This document shows positions 41,631 through 53,997 of a stretch of DNA of 64,000 nt, one piece after another (position 1 is the first letter of the stretch; every line of letters starts with the position of its first letter). The translations under genes were made by a program, and so were the position numbers. Location of the stretch: assembly GCA_012295275.1 (NCBI GenBank), contig CM022674.1:7673436-7737435 (forward strand). The letters run 5' to 3'. Source of the DNA: Chrysomallon squamiferum (taxonomy: Eukaryota; Mollusca; Gastropoda; Neomphalida; Peltospiridae). The notes below the pieces were generated by a model. It was not told where the DNA came from. It worked only from the letters and a program-made list of their open reading frames with translations, and did no database searches.

Positions 41631-43565
41631 TAAGGACAATAGTGTTGCTCTGATATTAAGATATCCTCTAGTCACTACTGACCGCAGAAGAAAGATATTT
41701 GCATAATTTTATTTTATAAACACAAACACACACACACACACACACACCACATTTATTTTCATTTGGTAATTATTGTGAATAAATAAACATTTATGTTATA
41801 ATTAATTAAAGTAAATAAATACAAACATCAGATATCTTTTCATGCCACATTCCTTTAGTTTCTGAAAAAATTTTCTTCACCACTTTGGCATCTATATCCA
41901 CTTGTACCTTGTCTCCAGGTTTCAGCTGATATTCTGACTGGCTTCTCACATCTAAACCAATAAACTACATTGGTTAATATTTTATCTTCATCATTATCGT
42001 CCTCATCATAATCTCATCATGTGGATCATCATTATTACTATTATTATTTAATATTATTATCTGTGATAATTTAATCAAAGTAAAAAAAAAAGATATTAAA
42101 ATGAAAGTCAAAAACTATTATGAGCTTCTGTGGTACATCTATAGTGCTTCTTTTAAAATTAACTAAAATTATTAAAACTTAGTATGAGTAACAGGTTTAT
42201 ACAGATTAAAAAACATTGTTTTTAATTAGTTTGTTAATTTATCGTTTTGATATTATTTGTTAGTATAGTTGTTATGTATTTGCTGGTAGTTTAAGAAACA
42301 CACCTAACACAGGAAGATGCTGTGGAAAGTAATACATGCTTTGTGTTTCAGCAATCAGAATGAGATCCATACAACCTTCTCCTCCACATCTGTAGTTATT
42401 CATTGAACCTTTTTGCCACTTAACTTCAACACCACCTCTATAACTATTTCTTCCCCACTTTACTAAACGTATGACTTCACCAGCTTCTTTACTGCCACCT
42501 AAATTTTAAGACAAAATAAAAGGAAAATTTCTTTGAAAAGATGCAAAATTCAGATTTCATAATTTTCAAAACAGAAAAAGATATTTGTTAAAGGAATTTA
42601 AATGAAATGAGTATAATTAATTACCTTTATGATTACAAAATAGTGTGATGCTTATTGTCACAATTATTGTAGGGGAAAGTTAATCTCACTTCAACTGTTA
42701 TTTTTGTTGATATCTCACCATTCAGTCTATGTCATATCATATCACCTGTCATACTACATAATAACAGGTGACACAAAAATTAGTTGTCCATTTTGATCCA
42801 TGATTATATTACTGAGTGAGCTCAATATTTATGAGGATTTTAATATCTCAGGTGAGTGGCAGCACACAGAATCTAAACCTTGTATGAATATTTTCTTTCT
42901 ACAATTTCAATGAAATGTTTTCCACTTTTATTTGTAATATTTGTCAGATTATTTCTTTTTGTATTATATATTAATGAAAATATAAAATTTCAGTAGGTAT
43001 CACATTAATAAATATAGAGGAACATATCATTAATTTCATCAGGTAGTTCCTCAAATAAAACATCAAATAATTGATAAATAATAACACACAAAGATTATAA
43101 AAATCAGTCTTATGATTAGTATAAAATTACTAAACTTCTTGGTGTTAATTCTTCTAATTGTAAAATTTTAAAAGAAAAAACTCCATTTTTGACCATAAAT
43201 GTATTTTAACATAGTAAGAAGTACACTACTGACCTCATTATGAACTCTTTACTGCGAAAATACTTACCATCCTGATTACTCCACTTCCAGTGTAACCCTC
43301 TCTTAACACTAGCACCTGGTAAAATTCCATGCACAGTTTCTGGTTTTAGCAAATTTCTTGAATCTATAGGCACTCTAAAAATTATATTAACAGAAATGAA
43401 TATGTCCTGTTTCAAACGTGACTATTATATATATTTTAATAAAAATATTGGAAGTAAATAATATTATTAAGCAATAATACATACCTTTTTGAAATCGTTT
43501 GAGAAGATAAATTAGTATTAAATTCAGCAAAAATAAATGTGCAAAACTCTTAATAGTAAAAGGTA

Positions 43566-43612
<47 letters not shown>

Positions 43613-46156
43613 TTTTTTTTTTTTTTTTTTTTTTTTTAATGTAATCTCAGGTTTGCTAACTTACAGTGTAGATTGCTGTGTTTGATGGAGAAGGAAAGGA
43701 TGACTAAGATCATGTTTTCCACTCATGTAACACAGAGTGCAAAGGTCGAAGTCACTGCAGGTAGCACAATTCCATCGCATACCTTCTATTGGATCCTTTT
43801 TGCAAATATCACATGCAATACCGTCATGAACACAACCTAAAAGTTACATAATACTGTTTTTGTGAGTTAATGATGATGATGATGAGGAAATAATCATTAC
43901 TTTCTAAATATGGTAAAATGTTATATATCAATAACAATGGAAGACATACAAAAACTAGTTACACTAAAAAGGTCTGAAAAATGGACGCAAAATAATTTAA
44001 TTTGGAAGTTTAAAAATTTCCGAGAGCTCACAGAAAATTCAGATCGAAATTAATATGGCTGCGTCGAACGCCGATTAGTGTTTACAAGCGTTTAAATACG
44101 TATGCCTTCATAATACAATCAATTTTACATAATAATTTGGGGAAATATGTCATTTAATCAATGCCTCGCATACATAGATGTCTATTATTGAGTAGAAATT
44201 TTCTGCAAAGGTCGAAACCTTTTGTTGTTGTTGTTGTTTTTTTTGGTAACTTTGACGTGATACCATCTCATACTCGTTTCGTTTACGACGTCGCCAGCCA
44301 AAATTAAAAAAAAAAAAATAATGATAAAATAATAATAAAATAATATAAAATAAATAATTTTCACAGACCCTGGCGCGTGAATATGAAGATAACTATTCTC
44401 ATTAGGTACCATAATGTGGACACGTTACTTTGCTAAAACTCCATACCAGACACCTCTCAGTACGAAGTTGTAAAACGATACTTCAAACCATTATATTCTT
44501 TTTTATATATATTTATTTCCTTTTTCAATGCATTAGAGGTCGTATTTACCTGTAAAAAGCAAACTGATCACGTTTTATCTGAATGATTGCCTTGATACAT
44601 TCAGTATAAGGCTTGAATCAGTTTTAAAACAGAACATTTTTTTTTTAAAAATTGAAGGTCCGTCAACCGGCCTTATAAAATGTTTAGTCTTTTTCGTTAA
44701 AACAAAAAGCATTCAACTTCTAAAACATGTACTATTATGTATGCAAACAATAAGTTTCCTATTTTTATTTTTAAAAAATCATTGGTCCATGCTACTTAGA
44801 TTATCATTATGGTTATTTATGACTTCAAATTAATAATTTATTAGCGAGAAAACAAAATTACTCCAAGATTGTTTACCTCTGTAGAAAATAAAATGACATT
44901 TTTGCTTTGGTTTTCTTTAATATTCTTGATTCACTTTTTTAGAGATAATTTGATTTTGGTTCAGAACGGACGCTGGTGACAGACGACATCTATCTGTAGA
45001 AGGGACATAACTGATGTTGTATTTCCGCATGATATTCATGCTTTAGAGATTTATAAATAAATAAATAAATAAAATAAAATAATCATTATCTTGTGATATA
45101 CATATGAATTTATTACTACTACTATTTTATTTTTATTTTCAAAACATTCGAAAGATTCAAAGAAAAACCTGTAATTCTGTTTATTTTAGAAACGATTTCG
45201 TACTTAATTTTGAGATTAACACGAACGACATCTACAGAAGGGACGTAACTAATACTTTATTTTTCGTAGTATTTTAGAGGTTGAGAATTTATTATTTGTC
45301 GGAGCCCTCGTCGAATAACTAACTACATCTTGTTATTTAAAGATTTCTGAGAATAAAATTTAGCTTGTTCACTGAACTTGACGCAAACAAAACAGTGGTG
45401 TTCTATTAATAGTGTGATGTAAGGGGAATAACTGTAATAAAGCGAATGATTTGTACATGTCAGAGTATGAGAAAAGAGGGCTAATAAATCCATCGAAGTC
45501 TTACATGCGTTCGCGACATCTATGCTGCTGCATAATTGTGTAGCTACATAAAAGTGCTCCAGAACAACAAGAATATTTCCTTAAACCCTTGTATTAATTC
45601 TTTCAGAATAAAACCATTTCGAGTTTCAGTACAGTGCACAACGTACTGACAATAAACAACTGACGTATTATGATAACTAATTTATGAAAATTTTTCTTAG
45701 AAGAAAGAAATAATGAACGTATCGATATAGATATCATTTGTTAATATTTTTCGAATCTTACCTATTTAAAGAGAGTTTGTTGGGTTTTCGTTTATTTATT
45801 TATTTAGTTAGTGGGTTAGTTTTCATGATCTAAATCACGGAGTAATAATTACTCTGCTAGCTCAACAGCAACAACAACAACAACGAAAAACTAATATAAT
45901 ATTAGGTGTAAAAAATCTGATAGATTTTTTTTCTTTTTCTAAATAGTTTACCTGTCGGTGCGTTATCATATATTTTGAGTTCGTGTCGTCCATCATATCC
46001 AGCACGATAATGACCTTCGTGACCTATATCCCATATGACCTTCACCTTGCCATTAGCGACATCCTCTTTCACAACAGTGCCAAGACAACCTTCGCCACCA
46101 TCTTTCCCTTCACCAGCCCAGTCTGGACCTCGAACTACACGTGTTCCTACCGACAT
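29174..46156 (-). CDS. MIB-like / ankyrin / PARP fusion protein, complete 19-exon model
   Basis: Exons in order: 45952-46156, 43665-43836, 43268-43374, 42304-42498, 41827-41951, 41423-41530, 40889-40993, 40352-40526, 39532-39683, 38625-38773, 37824-37980, 37151-37299, 33511-33640, 32936-33038, 32619-32698, 32080-32246, 31550-31780, 30544-30756, 29174-29375. Every junction has GT/AG and phases match throughout, giving 2925 nt (974 residues plus TAG). Order by residue: Mib-Herc2 (1-68), ZZ finger (69-126), Mib-Herc2 (about 130-226), two MIB repeats (about 230-400), ankyrin repeats (about 415-760), PARP catalytic domain (about 785-974). MIB proteins ubiquitinate Notch ligands through C-terminal RINGs. 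None is seen here, and an ADP-ribosyltransferase occupies that place. Inferred role: an intracellular mono-ADP-ribosyltransferase with MIB-like target binding. No signal peptide or membrane segment is seen. The start is the first ATG after a plausible acceptor, five residues before the conserved ARVVRGPDW motif. Two adjacent genes are possible but the phase continuity argues against it. Confidence 0.82.
29499..30178 (+). mobile_element. Degenerate mariner-type transposon
   Basis: It lies in the intron between the last two PARP exons. The ends carry CTGAAAAGT and, inverted, TTGAAAAGT next to GTAGG/ACAGG. The interior encodes broken mariner transposase segments: FIDYLQTGQTVNG at about 29790 and FPNSPDLAVSDYHLIPKL at about 29945-30000, the region around the final catalytic Asp. 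Frameshifts and stops mean it is inactive. Confidence 0.75.
30773..30866. repeat. Approx. 95-base direct repeat, second copy
   Basis: Second member of the pair with 28154-28246; it lies just upstream of PARP exon 18. Confidence 0.75.
32080..39683 (-). CDS. Fusion gene exons 9-16: ankyrin repeat region
   Basis: Exon 9 (39532-39683) opens the region with LSERLIEAAAQEDIKTVKEI. Exon 10 (38625-38773) carries DGNSPLQLACYTG and GDTALHFAVSQ. Exon 11 (37824-37980) carries VKILIDKGADMN, GLTPCHQAVTANN and VKILTDKGCDVN. Exon 12 (37151-37299) carries DGDTPLHDAM and MSAFHVAVMNN. Exon 13 (33511-33640) carries GYTALHIAVINGY. Exon 14 (32936-33038) carries QTPLHLAMIRK. Exon 15 (32619-32698) carries NADVNTQDINGNTPSHLVL. 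Exon 16 (32080-32246) carries LADQGANLTIKNKDGNT. About eight repeats can be counted; the ones in exons 15-16 are degenerate. The 3.5 kb intron between exons 12 and 13 holds a LINE remnant. Ankyrins in MIB and in tankyrases are protein-binding platforms, so a substrate-recruiting role is likely. Confidence 0.82.
33165..33475. repeat. Approx. 47-base minisatellite in intron 13
   Basis: About five to six units containing AATGAAAATAAATCCATCTT and GATGTTCTTACTAGATATAA, between fusion exons 13 and 14. Confidence 0.85.
34150..36600 (-). mobile_element. Degenerate Jockey-type LINE (endonuclease and reverse transcriptase)
   Basis: In the 3.5 kb intron between exons 12 and 13. Minus-strand fragments in order: endonuclease VCSVYLPPPKHFSFNLKDLQ and LMGDFRHHH (about 36090-35950), endonuclease end FIDQTLCNLSLFLDFSM (about 35830), reverse transcriptase WISGDFPSDWRTVIVIPAPK (about 35680), LVSVCFDLEKAYD (about 35400), then C-terminal SFVRSKLDYG (about 34870) and LRLCFWSVQT (about 34770). 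Many stops and frameshifts; inactive. The outer limits are approximate. Confidence 0.8.
38060..38640. repeat. Degenerate minisatellite derived from the exon 10 splice donor
   Basis: About eleven decayed units of roughly 35-65 bases, several containing AACTTACTGTGAAA and CAGCATGATGAAATG. Read on the minus strand they resemble the last bases of exon 10 followed by GTAAGTT. The same array occupies 1-300 in copy A. Confidence 0.55.
40352..41951 (-). CDS. Fusion gene exons 5-8: two MIB-type (SH3_15) repeats
   Basis: Exon 5 (41827-41951) contains LKPGDKVQVDIDAKVVKKIF. Exon 6 (41423-41530) contains LGTIIEIENSSIAKVQYED followed by WYFYRSVLTK. Exon 7 (40889-40993) contains FSVGETVQILENINAVQELQ and GHGGWNDEMEK. 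Exon 8 (40352-40526) contains LGELGIIVAVDDDGDLTVKV and WMFSPVCC. The pattern (GD-V-VDID, a GHGGW-type turn, LG-G-I-D, then WxxxPxxL) is that of the paired repeats between the Mib-Herc2 block and the ankyrins in mind bomb proteins. Exon 8 ends with a polar linker. Exons 6 and 7 are whole-codon exons in phase 0. Confidence 0.82.
42304..46156 (-). CDS. Fusion gene exons 1-4: Mib-Herc2, ZZ finger, Mib-Herc2
   Basis: Exon 1 (45952-46156) encodes a Mib-Herc2 domain with TRVVRGPDW, a DGGEG turn and a GHYRAGYDGRHELKIYD end, very like the N-terminus of MIB1. Exon 2 (43665-43836) is a ZZ zinc finger: HDGIACDVC, then RWNCATCSDFDLCTLCY, then a paired-His tail HDLSH. All expected Cys/His ligands are present. 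Exons 3 and 4 (43268-43374, 42304-42498) form the second Mib-Herc2 domain, with WKWSNQDGG, VIRLVKWG, VEVKWQ and a YRCGGEGCMDLIL end. In MIB proteins this block binds the cytoplasmic tail of Notch ligands; whether this protein does is unknown. Exon 1 ends in phase 1, exon 2 in phase 2, exons 3 and 4 in phase 1. Confidence 0.88.
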
Positions 46157-46204
46157 CACTCTAAGTCTCTTTCAAAAAGAATTAAATGGAATAATTTTGC
46201 AGTG

Positions 46205-46343
46205 AAAATATTTATCTGTATGTCTGCCTATCTATCTATCTGTCTATTTATCTATATATATATATCTGTCTATCTATCTGTCTGTATATCTATCTGTACT
46301 ATTATCCATCTGACTGTCTGCCTGCAGGTCTGTCTATATGTCC

Positions 46344-46388
<45 letters not shown>

Positions 46389-46525
46389 GCTATCTAGCTA
46401 TATGTCTGTCAATCTATACGTCTGTCTGTCTGTCTATATTTCTATTTATTTGTCTGTCTATATTTCTATTTATGTATTGTCTATATTTCTATTTATTTGT
46501 CTGTCTCTCTGTCTATCTACACAGA
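46205..46525. repeat. TCTA/TCTG tetranucleotide array upstream of exon 1
   Basis: Imperfect (TCTA)n and (TCTG)n starting about 50 bases upstream of the MIB-like exon 1. Shorter equivalents are at 8145-8345 (copy A) and 53820-54130 (copy C). Confidence 0.92.
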
Positions 46526-47623
46526 GTTGTACGTTTCTCTAGCAGACTCTGAGATGAGCGGTCATCTACGATGTACGGACAGTTTTCCAGGGCCCATTTC
46601 TTTTCACTGGATATGTCCCTTAGATCAGCGGTCACCTACAGAACGCGATTTTGGAAAGCATTTTAAAATTATAATTCAACTGCTAAATGTATTTGGATTT
46701 TTTCTCCAATATTAATAATTTTATTGTTGTACGGCAGTTTTATACTATATTTTCTGCGCTGCACAATGCATTCTGGAATTGTCACTTCTGTCGAATACAA
46801 GAATCTGCGAAATGCAGTCGCTTGGCTGTTAAACCGCGCGAATTCACCCCATTTGGTACACAACTTTGATGATGTTTAGCGGTCTTTGGGGTCGATAAAA
46901 TGGTGCGGCTGGCACGATTTGGAGCTCTGTCTCGATTTCAAATTCAATATTTTGCTAAAACATAAATATAATTTATGCTTATTATGACTGTTATGAACTG
47001 CAAAAGTACGATTTATTTACATTTGTCAGTGAACTCGATATGTTTGTTTTAGAGTTTAGCAGAAAGCTCTGGCGCTTGATGTAATTCTCGGCCACGGTTT
47101 ATGTTTGTTATGGGTTCTGGTGTGGTGGATGTGAACAACGATAGTAAATAGGTTATTATGGAAAATAATAAAATTGCCTGTTATTTTTGTCCCTCTGATG
47201 AGGAGACACCTGCGTTGTAGGGACACTTTTGCTTGGCTCCACAGGTGTCCTTACAAGACAGGTTCCATTCTGTGTGTGTGTGTGGCTCGCTCAGCTGAAT
47301 GCAATTAATAAACATATTTTTACTACTACTGATAACTGATAAAAATGATAATATTTATAAAAGGGTTATTATTCATCATTACACATTTCTTAATTTGCTA
47401 AGCAAGTCATCCTTATTATAAATATTTCCAATACCTTTGCAGATTTATATATAAACGTTTACACATATACCGTAATTAATTTTGAAAACAAAACCAAAGC
47501 TAAAAACGAAGACAAAAACGAAAAAAAAAAAAATATATATATATTTAAATAAATACAAAATATAACCGTCTAAAGGTTTTAATAATTTTTGCAAGTATTA
47601 TGATGATGATGATGATAATAACG

Positions 47624-47676
<53 letters not shown>

Positions 47677-49273
47677 CGTTATTATTATTCTGTTTATATG
47701 AGTCTGGACATTAAAAAATCATTTTTAGATTTCCTTTGAATAGACATCTTACGAAATACGCGGTTTAACGTTTCCTGAGTAGGGATCATGTATCATATAT
47801 CGAGACAATAGTTGTGACAAGTTTTTACGTGTTTGTCTAAATTACATCCTGGTATGTAAAATGTTGTGGATTAAATGTATATTATTGTTATGTTTCATTT
47901 CACCGCAAAACTCAAACTAAATATATCTTCTTTAAAGTATAAACAATTTTTTTATATTACTAGGTTTACCGTATCTGGTTAAAACTGTCAAACTTACCGG
48001 GTAAACGGTGTAGTTGTTATCTTGTTCTGCATTCTGGTCGTTCGACGTTGCCTCAGTCTTCGTAGCAATTATCAACACAGAAATCTGCATGACAAAGGCA
48101 TGTCGGGAACGTTTCAAATATAGACGACCCGTCAGACTACAGTGATAATTAGTTTATAGAGCATTTTTATCTGCTACAGTAGTTACCATTTCGCGCTTCG
48201 TAGCGGTCAAGTTCGATTTCCTATTCACAAGATATTACTCTTACTATTATTATTATTGTTGTCGTTGTTGTTATGCAATGGACTGCTAGAAATTTAAATT
48301 AAACAAATGTTAAATTTAAATTAAATAAATGTATGAAATACAACCGTACATTTTCTCCTTTTGCTTCTTGTTATCAAAAAAACAGCTCAAGTCACACAGC
48401 GTACGCACCGAAACACCACGGTCCATTTCTTTCTCAACAGCTCTACTTTACCTTGGATCGACATGGACTGGTGTTTACGTTTTGACACCATGAGAGATAG
48501 TTTCACTTGTCTTAGAAGCCATAGCTAGGTGAAGTTGAAGCGAAATAAGCTAAGAATCTCACAGAATTGCGGTATCACAGAAGTGCAGTGTAAATAATGT
48601 AAATAAGCACGCCCTACACATAACGCCATCTGTGGCTGCCCAGTAAACAATTCTCTATGTAATTTTGTCCGGACTAAAGGAGGTGCCGGGAATTCGGTGG
48701 TGTACCTGCAGTATAAATAGGTGAAAGACTTATCCTCGTGGAGCTGGTTACGATTCGATATGCTGGACACTCTCTTGTGTCCTGCCTAATACTAATTTTA
48801 GTAATAATCCCTTTCTGTTTCCTTCCCAAAAACTATTTTTCTACGGCAGACACGCCCGCTGACCTGTGAGAAAGCATGCCTGTCGTACACGTGCTTCGCA
48901 ATAGCACGCTCTGTTTAGCACGTTAAATTTTTCCCCAGGTCCCAGATCCTCTTGGGGAATCCCCGAAGAGGTCACATGTACTGAAAGTGTACGGATCATA
49001 GTGAAGCCGCAATAGCGCTATTCAACTCGTTCGTTGTAATGTATCACACTTCTATGCTACATATCAGTATTAACAAAATTATTATTAACTGGCGCGTGGT
49101 CCAAAACTTCAATACGTTTTTGAGTTTTATTTTAATACCATTTGTACTTATTAAATTATCACAGATAATACTATTAAATAATAATAGAAATAATGATGAT
49201 GCACATGTTGAGATTATGATGAGGAGGATAATGATGCAGATAAATTATAAACTAATGTATTTTGTGGGTTTAG

Positions 49274-49398
49274 ATGTGAGAAGCCAGTCAGAATATCAGC
49301 TGAAACCTGGAGACAAGGTACGAGTGGATATAGATGCCAAAATAGTGAAGAAAATTTTGTCAGAAACTAAAGGAATGTGGCATGAAAAGATATCTGAT
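49274..49398 (+). pseudogene. Inverted extra copy of MIB-like exon 5 (copy B)
   Basis: Same as the inverted exon at 10934-11058, with the same three replacements relative to the in-place exon and the same splice sites. The replacements are shared by all inverted copies, so the inversion is older than the A versus B/C duplication. Confidence 0.65.
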
Positions 49399-49564
49399 GT
49401 TTATTTACTTTAATTAATTATAATATAAACATTTTTATAATCACAATAATAACCAAATAAAAATAAATGTGTGCGTGTTTATAAAATAAAATTATGCAAG
49501 TACCTCTCTTCTGCAGTCAGTAGTGACTGAAGGATATCTTAATATCAGAGCAACACTATTGTCA

Positions 49565-49598
<34 letters not shown>

Positions 49599-49992
49599 CA
49601 TATTTATTTATATATATTTTATTTTTTATATGGTGTCTGAATAATAGGAAGCTTCTATCAACCAATTAATAATGCTGAGACATAGACAGTCGGTGACAGC
49701 CCGATTTTTATATCTGAAGCAGTCATTGGCTGTAATAGATTCCTTTCCTAGTGAGAGCCAGACGTTTACAGGACTGAGAAAAATGTTCCATGTTTCTCCT
49801 AAACTTGGCAGAACATATGATTAATTCTAACAAGCTCAGTTTGAATTAGTGTCTTGAAATGAGAGACTGGTGAATGATAAAATAGAAAGAAAATTAGAAA
49901 TAAATAAATAGACGAAACGATAAATAAGCTTGAAATGAACCAATTAATAAAAAAGAAGGAACAAAATAATGATAATAATAATAATGATAATA

Positions 49993-50026
<34 letters not shown>

Positions 50027-50273
50027 TTAATACAAATAATAATAATAATTATTATTATTATTATTATTATTATAAAAATAAATAAATAAAAATAATAATA
50101 ATGGTGTGTCTGTCTGTATCTAAGTATGTATGTATGTATGTATGTATGTAAATTGAAGCTACCAGTGACAATGAAGCAAATGCTTTTCAGTACATAGTTT
50201 TAATTCATTTTTAAAATTGCACAATTGATATATTTACAGGATACAGACAGAAATAATTATCTTATCTTATTAC

Positions 50274-50473
50274 NNNNNNNNNNNNNNNNNNNNNNNNNNN
50301 NNNNNNNNNNNNNNNNNNNNNNNNNNNNNNNNNNNNNNNNNNNNNNNNNNNNNNNNNNNNNNNNNNNNNNNNNNNNNNNNNNNNNNNNNNNNNNNNNNNN
50401 NNNNNNNNNNNNNNNNNNNNNNNNNNNNNNNNNNNNNNNNNNNNNNNNNNNNNNNNNNNNNNNNNNNNNNNNN
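50274..50473. other. Assembly gap (200 Ns)
   Basis: Exactly 200 undetermined bases. The sequence left of it is the end of copy B and the sequence right of it starts in the middle of the same unit, so the true distance is unknown. Confidence 0.99.
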
Positions 50474-50884
50474 GGCAGCACACAGAATCTAAACCTTGTA
50501 TGAATATTTTCTTTCTACAATTTCAATGAAATGTTTTTCCACTTTTATTTGTAATATTTGTCAGATTATTTCTTTTTGTATTATATATTAATGAAAATAT
50601 AAAATTTCAGTAGGTATCACATTAATAAATATAGAGGAACATATCATTAATTTCATCAGGTAGTTCCTCAAATAAAACATCAAATAATTGATAAATAATA
50701 ACACACAAAGATTATAAAAATCAGTCTTATGATTAGTATAAAATTACTAAACTTCTTGGTGTTAATTCTTCTAATTGTAAAATTTTAAAAGAAAAAACTC
50801 CATTTTTGACCATAAATGTATTTTAACATAGTAAGAAGTACACTACTGACCTCATTATGAACTCTTTACTGCGAAAATACTTAC

Positions 50885-53765
50885 CATCCTGATTACTCCA
50901 CTTCCAGTGTAACCCTCTCTTAACACTAGCACCTGGTAAAATTCCATGCACAGTTTCTGGTTTTAGCAAATTTCTTGAATCTATAGGCACTCTAAAAATT
51001 ATATTAACAGAAATGAATATGTCCTGTTTCAAACGTGACTATTATATATATTTTAATAAAAATATTGGAAGTAAATAATATTATTAAGCAATAATACATA
51101 CCTTTTTGAAATCGTTTGAGAAGATAAATTAGTATTAAATTCAGCAAAAATAAATGTGCAAAACTCTTAATAGTAAAAGGTATTTTTATTATTATTATTA
51201 TTATTATTATACGGTATTTTTTTTTTTTTTTTTTTTTTTTAATGTAATCTCAGGTTTGCTAACTTACAGTGTAGATTGCTGTGTTTGATGGAGAAGGAAA
51301 GGATGACTAAGATCATGTTTTCCACTCATGTAACACAGAGTGCAAAGGTCGAAGTCACTGCAGGTAGCACAATTCCATCGCATACCTTCTATTGGATCCT
51401 TTTTGCAAATATCACATGCAATACCGTCATGAACACAACCTAAAAGTTACATAATACTGTTTTTGTGAGTTAATGATGATGATGATGAGGAAATAATCAT
51501 TACTTTCTAAATATGGTAAAATGTTATATATCAATAACAATGGAAGACATACAAAAACTAGTTACACTAAAAAGGTCTGAAAAATGGACGCAAAATAATT
51601 TAATTTGGAAGTTTAAAAATTTCCGAGAGCTCACAGAAAATTCAGATCGAAATTAATATGGCTGCGTCGAACGCCGATTAGTGTTTACAAGCGTTTAAAT
51701 ACGTATGCCTTCATAATACAATCAATTTTACATAATAATTTGGGGAAATATGTCATTTAATCAATGCCTCGCATACATAGATGTCTATTATTGAGTAGAA
51801 ATTTTCTGCAAAGGTCGAAACCTTTTGTTGTTGTTGTTTTTTTTTTTTGGTAACTTTGACGTGATACCATCTCATACTCGTTTCGTTTACGACGTCGCCA
51901 GCCAAAATTAAAAAAAAAAAAATAATGATAAAATAATAATAAAATAATATAAAATAAATAATTTTCACAGACCCTGGCGCGTGAATATGAAGATAACTAT
52001 TCTCATTAGGTATCCATAATGTGGACACGTTACTTTGCTAAAACTCCATACCAGACACCTCTCAGTACGAAGTTGTAAAACGATACTTCAAACCATTATA
52101 TTCTTTTTTATATATATTTATTTCCTTTTTCAATGCATTAGAGGTCGTATTTACCTGTAAAAAGCAAACTGATCACGTTTTATCTGAATGATTGCCTTGA
52201 TACATTCAGTATAAGGCTTGAATCAGTTTTACAACAGAACATTTTTTTTTAAAAATTGAAGGTCCGTCAACCGGCCTTATAAAATGTTTAGTCTTTTTCG
52301 TTAAAACAAAAAGCATTCAACTTCTAAAACATGTACTATTATGTATGCAAACAATAAGTTTCCTATTTTTATTTTTAAAAAATCATTGGTCCATGCTACT
52401 TAGATTATCATTATGGTTATTTATGACTTCAAATTAATAATTTATTAGCGAGAAAACAAAATTACTCCAAGATTGTTTACCTCTGTAGAAAATAAAATGA
52501 CATTTTTGCTTTGGTTTTCTTTAATATTCTTGATTCACTTTTTTAGAGATAATTTGATTTTGGTTCAGAACGGACGCTGGTGACAGACGACATCTATCTG
52601 TAGAAGGGACATAACTGATGTTGTATTTCCGCATGATATTCATGCTTTAGAGATTTATAAATAAATAAATAAATAAAATAAAATAATCATTATCTTGTGA
52701 TATACATATGAATTTATTACTACTACTATTTTATTTTTATTTTCAAAACATTCGAAAGATTCAAAGAAAACCTGTAATTCTGTTTATTTTAGAAACGATT
52801 TCGTACTTAATTTTGAGATTAACACGAACGACATCTACAGAAGGGACGTAACTAATACTTTATTTTTCGTAGTATTTTAGAGGTTGAGAATTTATTATTT
52901 GTCGGAGCCCTCGTCGAACCCACTAACTAACTACATCTTGTTATTTAAAGATTTCTGAGAATAAAATTTAGCTTGTTCACTGAACTTGACGCAAAACAAA
53001 ACAGTGGTGTTCTATTAATAGTGTGATGTAAGGGGAATAACTGTAATAAAGCGAATGATTTGTACATGTCAGAGTATGAGAAAAGAGGGCTAATAAATCC
53101 ATCGAAGTCTTACATGCGTTCGCGACATCTATGCTGCTGCATAATTGTGTAGCTACATAAAAGTGCTCCAGAACAACAAGAATATTTCCTTAAACCCTTG
53201 TATTAATTCTTTCAGAATAAAACCATTTCGAGTTTCAGTACAGTGCACAACGTACTGACAATAAACAACTGACGTATTATGATAACTAATTTATGAAAAT
53301 TTTTCTTAGAAGAAAGAAATAATGAACGTATCGATATAGATATCATTTGTTAATATTTTTCGAATCTTACCTATTTAAAGAGAGTTTGTTGGGTTTTCGT
53401 TTATTTATTTATTTAGTTAGTGGGTTAGTTTTCATGATCTAAATCACGGAGTAATAATTACTCTGCTAGCTCAACAGCAACAACAACAACAACGAAAAAC
53501 TAATATAATATTAGGTGTAAAAAATCTGATAGATTTTTTTTCTTTTTCTAAATAGTTTACCTGTCGGTGCGTTATCATATATTTTGAGTTCGTGTCGTCC
53601 ATCATATCCAGCACGATAATGACCTTCGTGACCTATATCCCATATGACCTTCACCTTGCCATTAGCGACATCCTCTTTCACAACAGTGCCAAGACAACCT
53701 TCGCCACCATCTTTCCCTTCACCAGCCCAGTCTGGACCTCGAACTACACGTGTTCCTACCGACAT
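50885..53765 (-). CDS. Third copy of MIB-like exons 1-3 (copy C, cut by assembly gap)
   Basis: Exon 1 (53561-53765), exon 2 (51268-51439) and exon 3 (50885-50991) are intact and read the same as exons 1-3 of copy B. Exon 4 would be about 0.9 kb further down and falls in the gap or is missing. Either this is a 5' gene fragment from a true tandem duplication, or the same locus assembled twice on both sides of the gap. The second is more likely because the two segments are nearly identical over 7.4 kb. Confidence 0.6.
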
Positions 53766-53952
53766 CACTCTAAGTCTCTTTCAAAAAGAATTAAATGGAA
53801 TAATTTTGCAGTGAAAATATTTATCTGTATGTCTGCCTATCTATCTATCTGTCTATTTATCTATATATATATATCTGTCTATCTATCTGTCTGTATATCT
53901 ATCTGTACTATTATCCATCTGACTGTCTGCCTGCAGGTCTGTCTATATGTCC

Positions 53953-53997
<45 letters not shown>

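Larger units (their letters stand above)
38319..50273. repeat. Segmental duplication, copy B
   Basis: Position 38319 aligns with position 1, and the match continues to the gap, ending at the equivalent of about 11950. It contains exons 10 to 1 of the fusion gene. Its last 7.4 kb (from about 42857) is repeated almost exactly right of the gap. Confidence 0.92.

Noticed and set aside
29174-46156. Annotation as a plain MIB1/MIB2 ubiquitin ligase or as tankyrase
   Set aside because: No RING exons are found and the C-terminus is a PARP domain, which excludes ordinary MIB; tankyrase has no Mib-Herc2 or ZZ domains, and no SAM domain is seen here.
50225-50503. ORFs made of undetermined residues
   Set aside because: They span the assembly gap.
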